Assembly (NCBI GenBank): GCA_963785425.1
Contig: CAWAVG010000002.1
Span: 868,001 to 932,000 of the forward strand
DNA: 64,000 bases
Origin: RYN-133 sp963785425
GTDB lineage: Bacteria > Actinomycetota > Actinomycetes > Mycobacteriales > Jatrophihabitantaceae
Reading direction: 5' to 3'
The notes under the pieces are model-generated. The model searched no databases, was not told the DNA's origin, and was given only the letters and a program-made list of their open reading frames with translations. Shown here piece after piece: positions 16,388 through 24,223 of this stretch. The position numbers were made by a program, and so were the translations under genes. Every line of letters begins with the position of its first letter. Position 1 is the first letter of the stretch.

Positions 16388-16929
16388 CCGGCGGCGTTGC
16401 CGGCCCGACGCGCGCGGTAGGCGGCGACGTTCATCCGGTTGCCGCAGCCCGAATCGCAGAACCGGCGCGACCTGTTCTTGGACAGATCGACGACCACGTC
16501 GGCGCAGTCGTCGGCGGCGCAGACCCGCAGCCGGTCGAGCTCCTTCATGCGAATGACGTCGACGAATGCCATCGCCGCCTCGACCATCATCCGCACGTCG
16601 AGCCCGGCGTCCGACGGCGTCGCGTGCAGGTGGTAGTCCCACTGGTCGTGCTTTGTCAGCTGGGGCAGAGCTTCGGCCTCGCGCAGCATCCCATTGACCT
16701 GCTCGACCGCCTCGTCCTCGGCCGCCGACCACAGCGCGCGCAGACGGGGGCGCAGGGCGTGGACTGCGGCCAGTTCGGCGGCGTCGTGGGTGCGCTCGCC
16801 CGTCCAGCCCCATTCGGCGACGAACGCGTCGAGCGCCCCGACGTCGGGCAGTTGCTCACCGTCGTTGGCGCTGTTGACCAGCGCCGCGGCAGCGTTCAAC
16901 GCCACCTCCGTGTCATGGGCAAATATCAC
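16384..16929 (-). CDS. CGNR zinc-finger protein with ABATE N-terminal domain
   Basis: The 181-residue protein begins with an ABATE-like domain (about residues 1-120). It ends with the CGNR finger: CAADDC, then SRRFCDSGCGNRMNVAAYRARR, here about residues 141-178. Four cysteines bind zinc and the basic tail suggests DNA binding. Family members are predicted transcriptional regulators, often of stress or detoxification genes; direct evidence is limited. The GTG at 16929 is preceded by AAGGAG at the right distance. The gene is divergent from an EamA transporter, a usual arrangement for a regulator and its target, and begins the operon with the P-loop kinase and sppA. Confidence 0.85.
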   Translation of the reverse strand: MIFAHDTEVALNAAAALVNSANDGEQLPDVGALDAFVAEWGWTGERTHDAAELAAVHALRPRLRALWSAAEDEAVEQVNGMLREAEALPQLTKHDQWDYHLHATPSDAGLDVRMMVEAAMAFVDVIRMKELDRLRVCAADDCADVVVDLSKNRSRRFCDSGCGNRMNVAAYRARRAGNAAG

Positions 16930-16930
16930 C

Positions 16931-16960
16931 TTGACTCCTTACGCCCGACCTGGGTAGCGT
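16931..16960 (+). promoter_or_regulatory. Sigma-70-type promoter of the EamA transporter
   Basis: TTGACT (16931-16936), an 18-base spacer and TAGCGT (16955-16960) lie 7 bases before the ATG at 16968. This is the best complete -35/-10 pair of the leaderless group. Confidence 0.65.
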
Positions 16961-16967
16961 CGTTGTC

Positions 16968-17936
16968 ATGAGCATAACGCGAATTACTCATGACGGGCCA
17001 CGCTCGGGTGCGCTGGGACTCGGCCTCGCGTTGTTCTCGGCTGCCACCTTCGGCACTTCGGGCACCTTCGCTGACTCGCTCATGGCCTCGGGATGGACCC
17101 CCGGCGCGGTGGTGACGTTCCGTATCGCCATCGCCGCGCTGTTGCTGACGGTACCGGCGCTGGTGGCTCTGCGGGGGCGCTGGCAGGACGTGCGGGCAGC
17201 GGGGCGCGCGGTCCTGGCCTTCGGGTTCGTGGCCGTCGCCGGCTGCCAGCTGTTCTTCTTCAACGCCGTGCAGCGCCTCGACGTCGGCGTCGCGCTGTTG
17301 CTCGAGTACTCGGGAATCCTGCTGGTCGTCGTGTTCATGTGGGCGCGCCACGGCCAGCGCCCGAGCCGGCTGACGGTGATCGGGGGAGTGGCGGCGCTCG
17401 CCGGTCTGGTGCTCGTGCTCAACCCGACCACCGGCAGCATGGATCCCGTCGGCGTCTTGTGGGGTCTGCTCGCCGGCGTCGGGCTCGCAACGTTCTTCGT
17501 CCTGTCGTCGCGCTCGGAGGACGCGTTGCCGCCGATCGCGCTGGCGTGGGCGGCGATGGTCGTCGGCGCCGTGACACTCATCGTGCTGGCCGCCGTCCAG
17601 GTGCTGCCGTTCCGCATGCAGACCCGCGACGTCGCCCTTCTCCACGATCGTGTGAGCTGGATCGTCCCGGTGATCGGGCTGTCGCTCGTGGCGGCCGCCA
17701 TCGCCTACGCGGCGGGCATCGCGGCGTCACGCCTGCTCGGAGCGCGGCTCGCCTCGTTCGTCGGGCTGACCGAGGTGCTGTTCGCCGTCCTGATTGCGTG
17801 GGTGCTGCTGGGTCAGGCGCCGGGAGCGGTGCAAGCGGTCGGGGGAGTGGTCGTGCTCGTCGGTATCACCCTGGTGCGGGCGGGAGACAAGCCGGTCGCC
17901 GCGCACGTCGCCGAACCGGAGTTGGTGCAAGCTTGA
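16968..17936 (+). CDS. EamA/RhaT family (DMT superfamily) transporter
   Basis: A 322-residue protein with ten predicted membrane helices arranged as two EamA repeats of about 140 residues each. The first repeat starts LGLALFSAATFGTSGTFADSL and the second VLWGLLAGVGLATFFVLSS; each ends in a helix with conserved Gly/Pro (EYSGILLVVVFMW, LTEVLFAVLIAWVLLGQAPG). DMT transporters export amino acids, metabolites or drugs. The substrate cannot be told. The ATG at 16968 begins a leaderless transcript. The divergent CGNR gene is a candidate regulator because the two share a 38-base intergenic region. Confidence 0.87.
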   Translation: MSITRITHDGPRSGALGLGLALFSAATFGTSGTFADSLMASGWTPGAVVTFRIAIAALLLTVPALVALRGRWQDVRAAGRAVLAFGFVAVAGCQLFFFNAVQRLDVGVALLLEYSGILLVVVFMWARHGQRPSRLTVIGGVAALAGLVLVLNPTTGSMDPVGVLWGLLAGVGLATFFVLSSRSEDALPPIALAWAAMVVGAVTLIVLAAVQVLPFRMQTRDVALLHDRVSWIVPVIGLSLVAAAIAYAAGIAASRLLGARLASFVGLTEVLFAVLIAWVLLGQAPGAVQAVGGVVVLVGITLVRAGDKPVAAHVAEPELVQA

Positions 17937-17940
17937 CGCC

Positions 17941-18516
17941 ATGCTGATCCGCCCGGCCGATCTCGCGCGCATCCGCGCCGGCGGGATCGACCTGGCGTTC
18001 CGGCGTTGGGACCGTCCGCGGGTACGTGTCGGGACGAAGATGCGCACGTCCGTCGGGCTCGTCGAGGTCACGTCACTCGACCGGGTTCGCGGCATCACCA
18101 AGGCGGACGCCGCGCGCGCCGGAGCCGAGCGCGAGCAGCTGCTAGCCCTGATGGCTACCAAGGAGCCGGCGCCCATCTGGCGGATCGGGTTGCGCTTCGC
18201 CGGCGAGGATCCGCGCATCGCACTGCGCAACGACGCCCAACTCGGCGACGAGGAACGCGCGCAGCTGACGGCTCGCCTCGAGCGGCTCGACCGGGCCGCC
18301 CGCGGCGCGCCTTGGACGCGACAGGTGCTTGCGCTCATCGAACGGAACCCGGCCCGGCGGGCGCCCGATCTCGCGGCCGAACTCGGCCGCGAGACCCAGA
18401 GCTTCAAGCGGGACGTGCGCAAGCTGAAGGAACTCGGCCTCACCGAATCGCTCGAGATCGGTTACCGGATCTCACCGCGCGGCGAGGCGTTGCTCCATGG
18501 CTCGTCCGCCGATTAG
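17941..18516 (+). CDS. PUA/ASCH-like domain protein with C-terminal winged-helix region
   Basis: A 191-residue protein of unknown function that is common in actinobacteria. The N-terminal about 110 residues (IRPADLARIRAGGIDLAFRRW...RTSVGLVEVTSL...WRIGLRF) have the strand order and basic patches of an ASCH/PUA-type RNA-binding barrel. The C-terminal about 70 residues (ALIERNPARRAPDLAAELGRE, then FKRDVRKLKELGLTES, then ISPRGEALL) look like a winged helix-turn-helix. The fusion suggests nucleic-acid binding, which is inference from pattern only. It starts at ATG 17941, 4 bases after the EamA stop, so the two are probably co-transcribed. Its TAG stop overlaps the convergent amidase stop. Confidence 0.7.
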   Translation: MLIRPADLARIRAGGIDLAFRRWDRPRVRVGTKMRTSVGLVEVTSLDRVRGITKADAARAGAEREQLLALMATKEPAPIWRIGLRFAGEDPRIALRNDAQLGDEERAQLTARLERLDRAARGAPWTRQVLALIERNPARRAPDLAAELGRETQSFKRDVRKLKELGLTESLEIGYRISPRGEALLHGSSAD

Positions 18517-20123
18517 GCAGGTGTCGACGGCAGGAACTGCGGAGGTTTGCGCACGTGGGTGGCCTGCTCCCACGAGTAGGCCAGCGAGAGGAGCTTCGGC
18601 TCGGCCCACTTTCCGGCGATGAGCGACATCCCGACCGGTAGTCCGAAGGCGTATCCGGCGGGCACGGTGATGCTCGGGTACCCGGAGATCGCGGACGGGC
18701 TCGACGACCCGAGCAGGAAGTGGTCGCCGTTGATCAGATCGGTCGTCCACGCGGGGGAGTTGGTCGGCGCGATGATCGCGTCCAGGTTGAACTTGCGCAT
18801 CGTGTCGTTGATGGCCTTGCGCGCGGTCGTCGTCGCGTCATGCCTCGCCTTGGTACACGTGCTGCTCGTCACCGGCGGGCTGGCCTGCGCGGCCAGGAAC
18901 ACCTCCTGTCCGAAGTACCGCATCTCCTGGCTGCGGTGGTCGCGGTCGAAGGCGATCAGGCCGGCCAGCGTCTTCGGATAACGCGCCGCCGTGTACGTCC
19001 GCAGGTAGTGCGCGATGTCGTGCTTGAACTCGCAGTTCAGGGCGGTGCCTTCCGGACCGTACGCCGCGTCGATCGGGATGTTCGCGGGATCCACGACCGT
19101 GGCACCGAGCGACTTCAGGCGGGCGATCGCCCGCGTCATGATGGCGTCCGTCTCGGGGGAGAGGCCGAAGTTGCTCTTGCGCCACACGCCGATGCGCGCG
19201 CCGCGCAATGCGTTCTTGCGCAGGTATCGCGTGTAGTCGGAGTGGACGTGGCCGGTCTGCGCGCTGGTTGCGCTGTCGTTGGGGTCGACGCCGGTGATCG
19301 CGCCGAGGACGACGGCTGCGTCGGTCACGTTGCGCGTGATCGGACCGGCGGTGTCCTGCTGCTCGGAGATGGGGACGATGCCCGCCCGGCTGGCGAGCCC
19401 GAGCGTGGGCTTGATGCCGACGTCGCCGTTCTGCCCCGAGGGGCACACGATCGAGCCGTCGGTCTCGGTGCCGATGGCGACCGTGGCCAGATCGGCCGAC
19501 GCGGACACACCGCTTCCCGAACTGGAGCCGCACGGATTGCGGTCGAGGGCGTACGCCGAGTTGGTCTGGCCGCCTTCTGCACTCCACCCACTTGACGACT
19601 GCGCGGAGCGGAAGTTCGCCCACTCCGAGAGATTCGCCTTGCCGATGATCAGGGCTCCTGCCCGTTTCAACCGCCGGACGATGAAGGCATCGCTGGGCGT
19701 GCTGCCGTCGAGGGCCAAGGACCCGGCCGTGGTCGGCATCCCCGTCGTGTCGATGTTGTCCTTGACGATGACAGGGATTCCGAGCATCGGACGTCGATCA
19801 CCTGCGCGACGCGCCTTGTCGGCGGCCCCGGCTGCCTCCGCGGCGGTCTTGCTGACCGTGATCAGCGCATGCAGTTCCGGGTTGAGCCGGTCGATCCGGG
19901 ACAGGTAGAAGTGCACGAGTTGGCGCGACGAGAGGCGATGGTGGTTCATCAGACTCTCGAGCTGCGGGATCGTCGTCGAGTCGACGTTGATGCCGTTGAC
20001 CATCGTGTCGGTGGGGCTCGGTGCGGCGCTTGCCGAGGTCGTGACCGACTGAATGGCGACGGCCGTGGCGAGCAGGGCGACGGCGGCTGCCTGCGCGAAC
20101 CGAGTCGTGATCGGACGGGGCAT
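18513..20123 (-). CDS. Secreted amidase-signature-family hydrolase
   Basis: A protein of about 536 residues. The N-terminus is a clear signal peptide (MPRPITTRF, hydrophobic core, ASAAPSP cleavage region), so it acts outside the membrane. The amidase signature is complete: catalytic lysine in PVIVKDNID, the cis-Ser in GSSSGSGVSAS and the nucleophile Ser in GTETDGSIVCPSGQNG. Such enzymes hydrolyse amides; in actinobacteria secreted forms are often annotated as glutamyl-tRNA amidotransferase A-like, without that role. The ATG at 20123 (residue 11 of the longer open frame) is chosen because it starts the signal peptide and follows GAGAGGA. The C-terminus converges with the PUA-like gene. Confidence 0.87.
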   Translation of the reverse strand: MPRPITTRFAQAAAVALLATAVAIQSVTTSASAAPSPTDTMVNGINVDSTTIPQLESLMNHHRLSSRQLVHFYLSRIDRLNPELHALITVSKTAAEAAGAADKARRAGDRRPMLGIPVIVKDNIDTTGMPTTAGSLALDGSTPSDAFIVRRLKRAGALIIGKANLSEWANFRSAQSSSGWSAEGGQTNSAYALDRNPCGSSSGSGVSASADLATVAIGTETDGSIVCPSGQNGDVGIKPTLGLASRAGIVPISEQQDTAGPITRNVTDAAVVLGAITGVDPNDSATSAQTGHVHSDYTRYLRKNALRGARIGVWRKSNFGLSPETDAIMTRAIARLKSLGATVVDPANIPIDAAYGPEGTALNCEFKHDIAHYLRTYTAARYPKTLAGLIAFDRDHRSQEMRYFGQEVFLAAQASPPVTSSTCTKARHDATTTARKAINDTMRKFNLDAIIAPTNSPAWTTDLINGDHFLLGSSSPSAISGYPSITVPAGYAFGLPVGMSLIAGKWAEPKLLSLAYSWEQATHVRKPPQFLPSTPA

Positions 20124-20212
20124 CGGGTTCCTCTCGTCGAGCGGTTCACTCACCCTCAGTCCGATTTGGGCGATGTGTCAAGAAGCCGGTGGCCGTTGTC
20201 GGCCCGTCCGGT

Positions 20213-20218
20213 TACGGT
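20213..20218 (+). promoter_or_regulatory. -10 element TACGGT for the PPOX gene
   Basis: TACGGT ends 7 bases before the ATG at 20226, the leaderless spacing. Confidence 0.45.
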
Positions 20219-20225
20219 CGCGACC

Positions 20226-20750
20226 ATGGCGAACTCGCCGGGATCCGACCAGCCGACCGTCTCGCGTCCCGCCATGCCGGACGGCTACGGCGTACCGGAG
20301 ACAACGGAGGGGACGCTGACCTGGCGCGACGTCGAGAACCGATTGATCACCTCGAAGTACTACTGGATCGCCTCGGTGCGGCCGGACGGCACACCGCACT
20401 CGGTGCCGCGATGGGGGGTGTGGGTCGAGGGCCGGTTCTACTACGACGGCGCGCCCACCACGCGCCACGCCCGCAACGTCGAACGCAACCCGGCGTGCAC
20501 GCTCACGCTCGAAAGCGGTACCGAGGTCGTGATCGTGGAGGGGGAGTCGCACGCGACCCACGCTGACGCGGACGGCTTGGGCCGCACGTTGTCCGAGGCG
20601 TTCGGCAAGTACCACCCCGACTACGCACCCGGCCCCGACTCCTGGGCGGGGGAGGAGGGTGGCGGCCTGCGGGTGATCGTTCCGGCGCGCGCCATGGCGT
20701 GGTTCGCATTCCCGTCCGACTGCACCCGGTTCACCTTCCAGCGCTCGTGA
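20226..20750 (+). CDS. Pyridoxamine-5'-phosphate-oxidase-family (FMN/F420 split-barrel) protein
   Basis: The 174-residue protein has the split beta-barrel pattern of PPOX/FDOR proteins: YYWIASVRPDGTPHSVPRWGVWVEGRFYYD is the family core, here at about residues 40-70, followed by TRHARNVERNPACTLTLESG. Proteins of this type bind FMN, F420 or biliverdin and are usually reductases of unknown substrate in actinobacteria. A long C-terminal segment with GPDSWAGEEGGG is typical of the TIGR03618-like subgroup, although I cannot verify this without a profile search. The ATG at 20226 lies 7 bases after TACGGT. The stop overlaps the start of the GNAT gene (GTGA). Confidence 0.8.
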   Translation: MANSPGSDQPTVSRPAMPDGYGVPETTEGTLTWRDVENRLITSKYYWIASVRPDGTPHSVPRWGVWVEGRFYYDGAPTTRHARNVERNPACTLTLESGTEVVIVEGESHATHADADGLGRTLSEAFGKYHPDYAPGPDSWAGEEGGGLRVIVPARAMAWFAFPSDCTRFTFQRS

Positions 20751-21250
20751 TCAGGACGGCGACGCGTGCCGATGTCGATGCGATCTGCCGTTTCGGTGAC
20801 GCGCACATCAGGGCGCACTACGCGCCGTCGATCGGTGCGGCGGCAGCGGATGCACAGGTACGCGACTGGTGGAACGCAGAGACGATCGGAGCAGCGGTCG
20901 ACGCGGGTCTCGCCGTGGTCGCTGAACACGACGGTGACCTGATCGGAGTCGGTCAGCGCGGACGACGGGGTGACGACCACGTCGTCTACAAGCTGTACGT
21001 GCATCCGCACCATCGCGGCCAGGGGGTGGGTCCGCAGTTGCTCGAAGCACTCGTGATGCAACTTCCCGCCGACGTCGACCGGCTGTACGTCGAGCACTTC
21101 GCCGGCAACGAACGAGCAGGCGCGTTCTACGAACGCGAGGGTTTCACAGTAGAGCGAATCGAGCCGAGCCCGTCCGGCGAGGCGGCCCTCGACGTCGTGT
21201 GGCGGGTGCGTGCAATCGAACGAGCGACGGACGCATCTGGAACTCGTTGA
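20747..21250 (+). CDS. GNAT N-acetyltransferase
   Basis: A 167-residue GNAT protein starting at the GTG at 20747, which overlaps the upstream TGA, so the two genes are translationally coupled. The acetyl-CoA loop is VHPHHRGQGVGPQLL and the C-terminal motif is HFAGNERAGAFYEREGF (N-x-x-x-x-x-F-Y), both typical. The N-terminal half begins IRTATRADVDAICRFGDAHI, the common GNAT opening. The substrate is unknown. The close pairing with a PPOX flavoprotein may mean they modify or detoxify the same small molecule, but there is no direct support for that. Confidence 0.8.
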   Translation: MIRTATRADVDAICRFGDAHIRAHYAPSIGAAAADAQVRDWWNAETIGAAVDAGLAVVAEHDGDLIGVGQRGRRGDDHVVYKLYVHPHHRGQGVGPQLLEALVMQLPADVDRLYVEHFAGNERAGAFYEREGFTVERIEPSPSGEAALDVVWRVRAIERATDASGTR

Positions 21251-21346
21251 GACCGCTCGGCCGGGGCCCGCAACGCTCCTGTGGCGTGGGCACCTTGACC
21301 CGCCCTATGCTCAGCTCACGAACCACGCCCGTCTCGGAGGTGCCCG

Positions 21347-21529
21347 GTGCTCATCCTGGAGATCCTCGCTGTGTGCGCGTTCGTCGTCGTCGCCGACCGA
21401 CTGGCCTACTGGGTCTGGCGGCGCACGCGGTACGAGCGGGCCCGGCGCAACGCCGAGTACCCGCTGGCCGATCCGACCAACTGGCGCCAGCCGTCGAACC
21501 AGAACCTCTGGGGCCGGACCGGCGGCTAG
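21347..21529 (+). CDS. Small single-span membrane protein
   Basis: A 60-residue protein beginning at GTG 21347 after GGAGGTG, a strong Shine-Dalgarno sequence. The first 20 residues form one membrane helix (LILEILAVCAFVVVADRLAYW). The rest is a charged cytoplasmic tail rich in Arg, Tyr and Trp, ending NLWGRTGG. I do not recognise a family. The good ribosome site, high third-position GC and the clean helix-plus-tail layout argue that it is real. It stands alone between the GNAT gene and the YCII-sigma pair. A small membrane adaptor role is possible but unsupported. Confidence 0.5.
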   Translation: MLILEILAVCAFVVVADRLAYWVWRRTRYERARRNAEYPLADPTNWRQPSNQNLWGRTGG

Positions 21530-21666
21530 TCGAATTCGTCGGATCGGCCTCGCCGAGTCCTGAGCGGGTCGAATTTCTTCGCTCGACGATGTCGAGAACG
21601 CTCGACCGGCGTCGTCCTCCGTGTGAACGCGACGACAATGGTCGCGCCACACCGAAGGAGACAACG

Positions 21667-22092
21667 ATGGCCAAGTACCTCTTGCTCAAGCACTACCGCG
21701 GCGGACCCGAGCCGGTCGTCGAGTGCGAGCCGATGGATACGTGGACGCCTGCCGAGGTCGACGCGCACATCCAGTTCATGCAGGACTTCGCGACGCGGCT
21801 GGAAGGCACGGGGGAGTTCGTCGACGGTCAGGCGCTCTCGCCCGAGGGCACGTTCGTGCGGTACGACGGCGAGGGCAAGCCGCCTGTCACGGACGGGCCG
21901 TTCGCCGAGACGAAGGACCTGATCGCCGGCTGGATGGTGATCGACGTCGACGGCTATGAGCGTGCCGTCGCACTCGCCGGCGAGCTCTCGGCCGCGCCCG
22001 GCCCACAGGGCAAGCCGATCTACGAGTGGCTCGAGCTGCGCCCGTTCCTCGACGACATGCCGAACGGCGACCAGTGGACGAATCCCAGCTGA
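21667..22092 (+). CDS. YCII-domain (DGPF) protein
   Basis: A 141-residue YCII-related protein. It has the family sequence KYLLLKHYRGG at the N-terminus and TDGPFAETKDLIAGWMVIDVD, the DGPF signature, at about residues 77-97. YCII/DGPF proteins are ferredoxin-like-fold proteins that in actinobacteria and proteobacteria very often lie directly before an ECF sigma factor with a long C-terminal domain, as here. Their biochemical role is unknown. The ATG at 21667 has GAAGGAG seven bases upstream. The sigma-factor start at 22074 overlaps the last codons of this gene, so the two are expected to be co-translated. Confidence 0.88.
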   Translation: MAKYLLLKHYRGGPEPVVECEPMDTWTPAEVDAHIQFMQDFATRLEGTGEFVDGQALSPEGTFVRYDGEGKPPVTDGPFAETKDLIAGWMVIDVDGYERAVALAGELSAAPGPQGKPIYEWLELRPFLDDMPNGDQWTNPS

Positions 22093-23241
22093 GGAGCCTG
22101 ATCCCCGCGGTCACCGGCGTCCTCGTCCGTCGCGGCGCAGATTTCGCGACGGCCGAGGACGCCGTGCAGGACGCGCTGATCCAGGCTGTGGCGACCTGGG
22201 ACGAGAACCTGCCGACGGACCCGAAGGCGTGGTTGATCACGGTCGCGTGGCGCAAGTTCCTAGATATGGTCCGGATAGAGAATTCCCGGCAGGCACGGGA
22301 GATTCGGGTCGCAGCAGAACCGGCGCCGGGGCCGGTGAACGACACCGGCGACACCTTGCCGCTGTATTTCCTGTGCGCGCATCCGTCGCTGACTCCAGCG
22401 TCGGCCGTCGCTCTCACGCTGCGAGCGATAGGTGGTCTGACCACGCGCCAGATCGCCGAGGCCTACCTCGTGCCGGAAGCGACGATGGCCCAACGCATCA
22501 GTCGCGCGAAGCGGACCGTGTCAGAGGTGCGGTTCGGCGGGCCGTGGCATCGGGGTGATCTCGCCACCGTGCTCCGGGTGCTCTACCTGGTCTTCAATCA
22601 GGGTTACACCGGCGACGTCGACCTCGCCGACGAAGCGATCCGCTTGACGCGGCAGCTGCGGTCGATGACCGACGACGAAGAAGTGTCCGGACTGCTCGCG
22701 CTGATGCTGCTGCACCATGCCAGACGCGCCGCCCGGACGACGCCGCACGGCGCACTCGTCCCACTCGCGCAGCAGGACCGGTCGCGATGGGATACGGGGT
22801 TGATCACCGAGGGCGTGGCGCTCCTGCAGGCGGCGCTGGCGCGAGACCGCCTCGGCGAGTACCAGGCGCAGGCCGCGATCGCCGCGCTGCACGCCGACGC
22901 GCGGACGGCGGACGAGACCGACTGGGTGCAGATCGTCGAGTGGTACGACGAGCTGACCCGGCGCACCGACAACCCGGTCGTCCGGCTCAATCGGGCTGTC
23001 GCGGTCGGGGCGGCGGACGGCGCGCGAGCCGGCCTCGCGGCGCTGGCGTCGGTCGATCCGTCGGTGCCGCGTTACGCAGCTGTCGAGGCGTACCTGCGCG
23101 AGCGGGCCGGCGAAATCGAACACGCAGCTCGGCTGTATCGTCGATGCGGCCCGGGCCGCGACCAACGTCGCCGAGCGCGATCACCTGACCCGTCAGGCCG
23201 CGCGGCTGAACGAGCAGACGCGATCAACCCTGGGCGAGTAG
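22074..23241 (+). CDS. ECF sigma factor with long C-terminal (DUF6596-type) extension; one 3' frameshift
   Basis: About 388 residues. Sigma region 2 spans about residues 5-70 (DFATAEDAVQDALIQAVATW, then WLITVAWRKFLDMVR). Region 4 lies at about residues 110-155 (TTRQIAEAYLVPEATMAQRISRAK). The remaining about 230 residues are the SnoaL-less, TPR-like extension seen in sigma factors paired with YCII proteins. Near 23133-23141 the frame must shift by one base. The natural end then reads VDAARAATNVAERDHLTRQAARLNEQTR and stops at 23239-23241; otherwise the frame runs antisense through the next gene. The GTG at 22074 overlaps the YCII gene. The target promoters are unknown, and there is no anti-sigma gene beside it. 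Confidence 0.83.
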
Positions 23242-24060
23242 CTCCAGCAACAACTTCCGGGTGGCCGCCGGTTGCTCCGCCCACGTGGCGTGTCCGGCGT
23301 CCGCGAGCACCACTCGCCGCGCGCGCGGAAGCGCCGCCAGAAGCGGATCGGTAACACGCCACGGACGGGGGTCGTCCGCTCCGCACAGCATGAGCACCGG
23401 ACAGGTCACGGCTCTCGCAAGCGTCAGTAGATCCTCGCTCGCGCGATCAGCCCACAACTCGCGGTTCGCGGAATGGTTGACCTGGACGTCCGGCGGGCGG
23501 GTCTGCCACAGCGCTTCCGCGTGCTGCGCGGCTGCGGGGCCGGGCGCGAAGTCGGGGCGCCATTGCAGGACGCACCACTCGTGCTCCTCGGCGGGTGTTC
23601 GAATATGTGAGCCGAGTTCCGTCCAGCGGGGGAGATCCGGGCCGAGGCGGCGCGCGCGCTCCTCGGCGTAGGGAACGCGATAGTCGTCGCCCGCGCCGAT
23701 GCCGCTCAGATAACCGACGACGGTGGTGCTGTCGCGGTGGCGGGCTGCGTAGCGCAGTGCGAGCTCGGCGCCCCAGGAGTGGCCGATGACCGCCCAGCGG
23801 TCGAACCCATATGCGGTACGGAGCTCATCGAGGTCGTCGACGGCCTGCGCGACCGTGAACGGTCCGCCGCCCGTCGAGCGTCCGCAGCCACGTTGGTCGA
23901 ATCGGATGACGGTGAACCGGTCGCCGAGCAGCTCGCCGAGTGGGCCGAGGTAATCCCACAGGCCTGGCCCGCCGTGACACAGCACGACCGGCGGACCGTC
24001 ACCGGTGACCGTGGTCCACAGCCGCGCGCCGTCGGTGAGCTCGATCTGGGTCGACGGCAT
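23224..24060 (-). CDS. Alpha/beta hydrolase, proline-iminopeptidase-like
   Basis: A 278-residue serine hydrolase. HGGPG near residue 35 is the oxyanion-hole motif. FDQRGCGRST follows, as in proline iminopeptidases, and the nucleophile elbow is GHSWGAELAL with Ser near residue 105. The catalytic His is in ADAGHATWAEQP close to the C-terminus. The HGGPG plus DQRGCGRS pattern is typical of S33 peptidases, but many relatives hydrolyse esters. The ATG at 24060 is chosen because earlier codons of the open frame have no homologous character. It converges with the sigma-factor gene and overlaps its end by 18 bases. Confidence 0.83.
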   Translation of the reverse strand: MPSTQIELTDGARLWTTVTGDGPPVVLCHGGPGLWDYLGPLGELLGDRFTVIRFDQRGCGRSTGGGPFTVAQAVDDLDELRTAYGFDRWAVIGHSWGAELALRYAARHRDSTTVVGYLSGIGAGDDYRVPYAEERARRLGPDLPRWTELGSHIRTPAEEHEWCVLQWRPDFAPGPAAAQHAEALWQTRPPDVQVNHSANRELWADRASEDLLTLARAVTCPVLMLCGADDPRPWRVTDPLLAALPRARRVVLADAGHATWAEQPAATRKLLLELLAQG

Positions 24061-24135
24061 CGTCTCAGGGTGCCCGTCGGCCTCGAGGGATGTGTGTGCC
24101 GGGTCCCCGGGGGACCTGGACGTCGTTCCGCGGAA

Positions 24136-24148
24136 TGACATAATGTCA
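24136..24148. promoter_or_regulatory. Perfect 13-bp inverted repeat TGACATAATGTCA
   Basis: TGACAT and ATGTCA flank one central base between the divergent hydrolase (start 24060) and the mini GyrA-like gene (start 24232). It looks like an operator for a dimeric regulator; which one is unknown. Confidence 0.45.
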
Positions 24149-24223
24149 CTTATCGGCGAACGCGGGACAGCTCCAGAAGAGCCTCTCTCGAATCGGCTAC
24201 CTACAGATGAGTTCCTGGGACGA

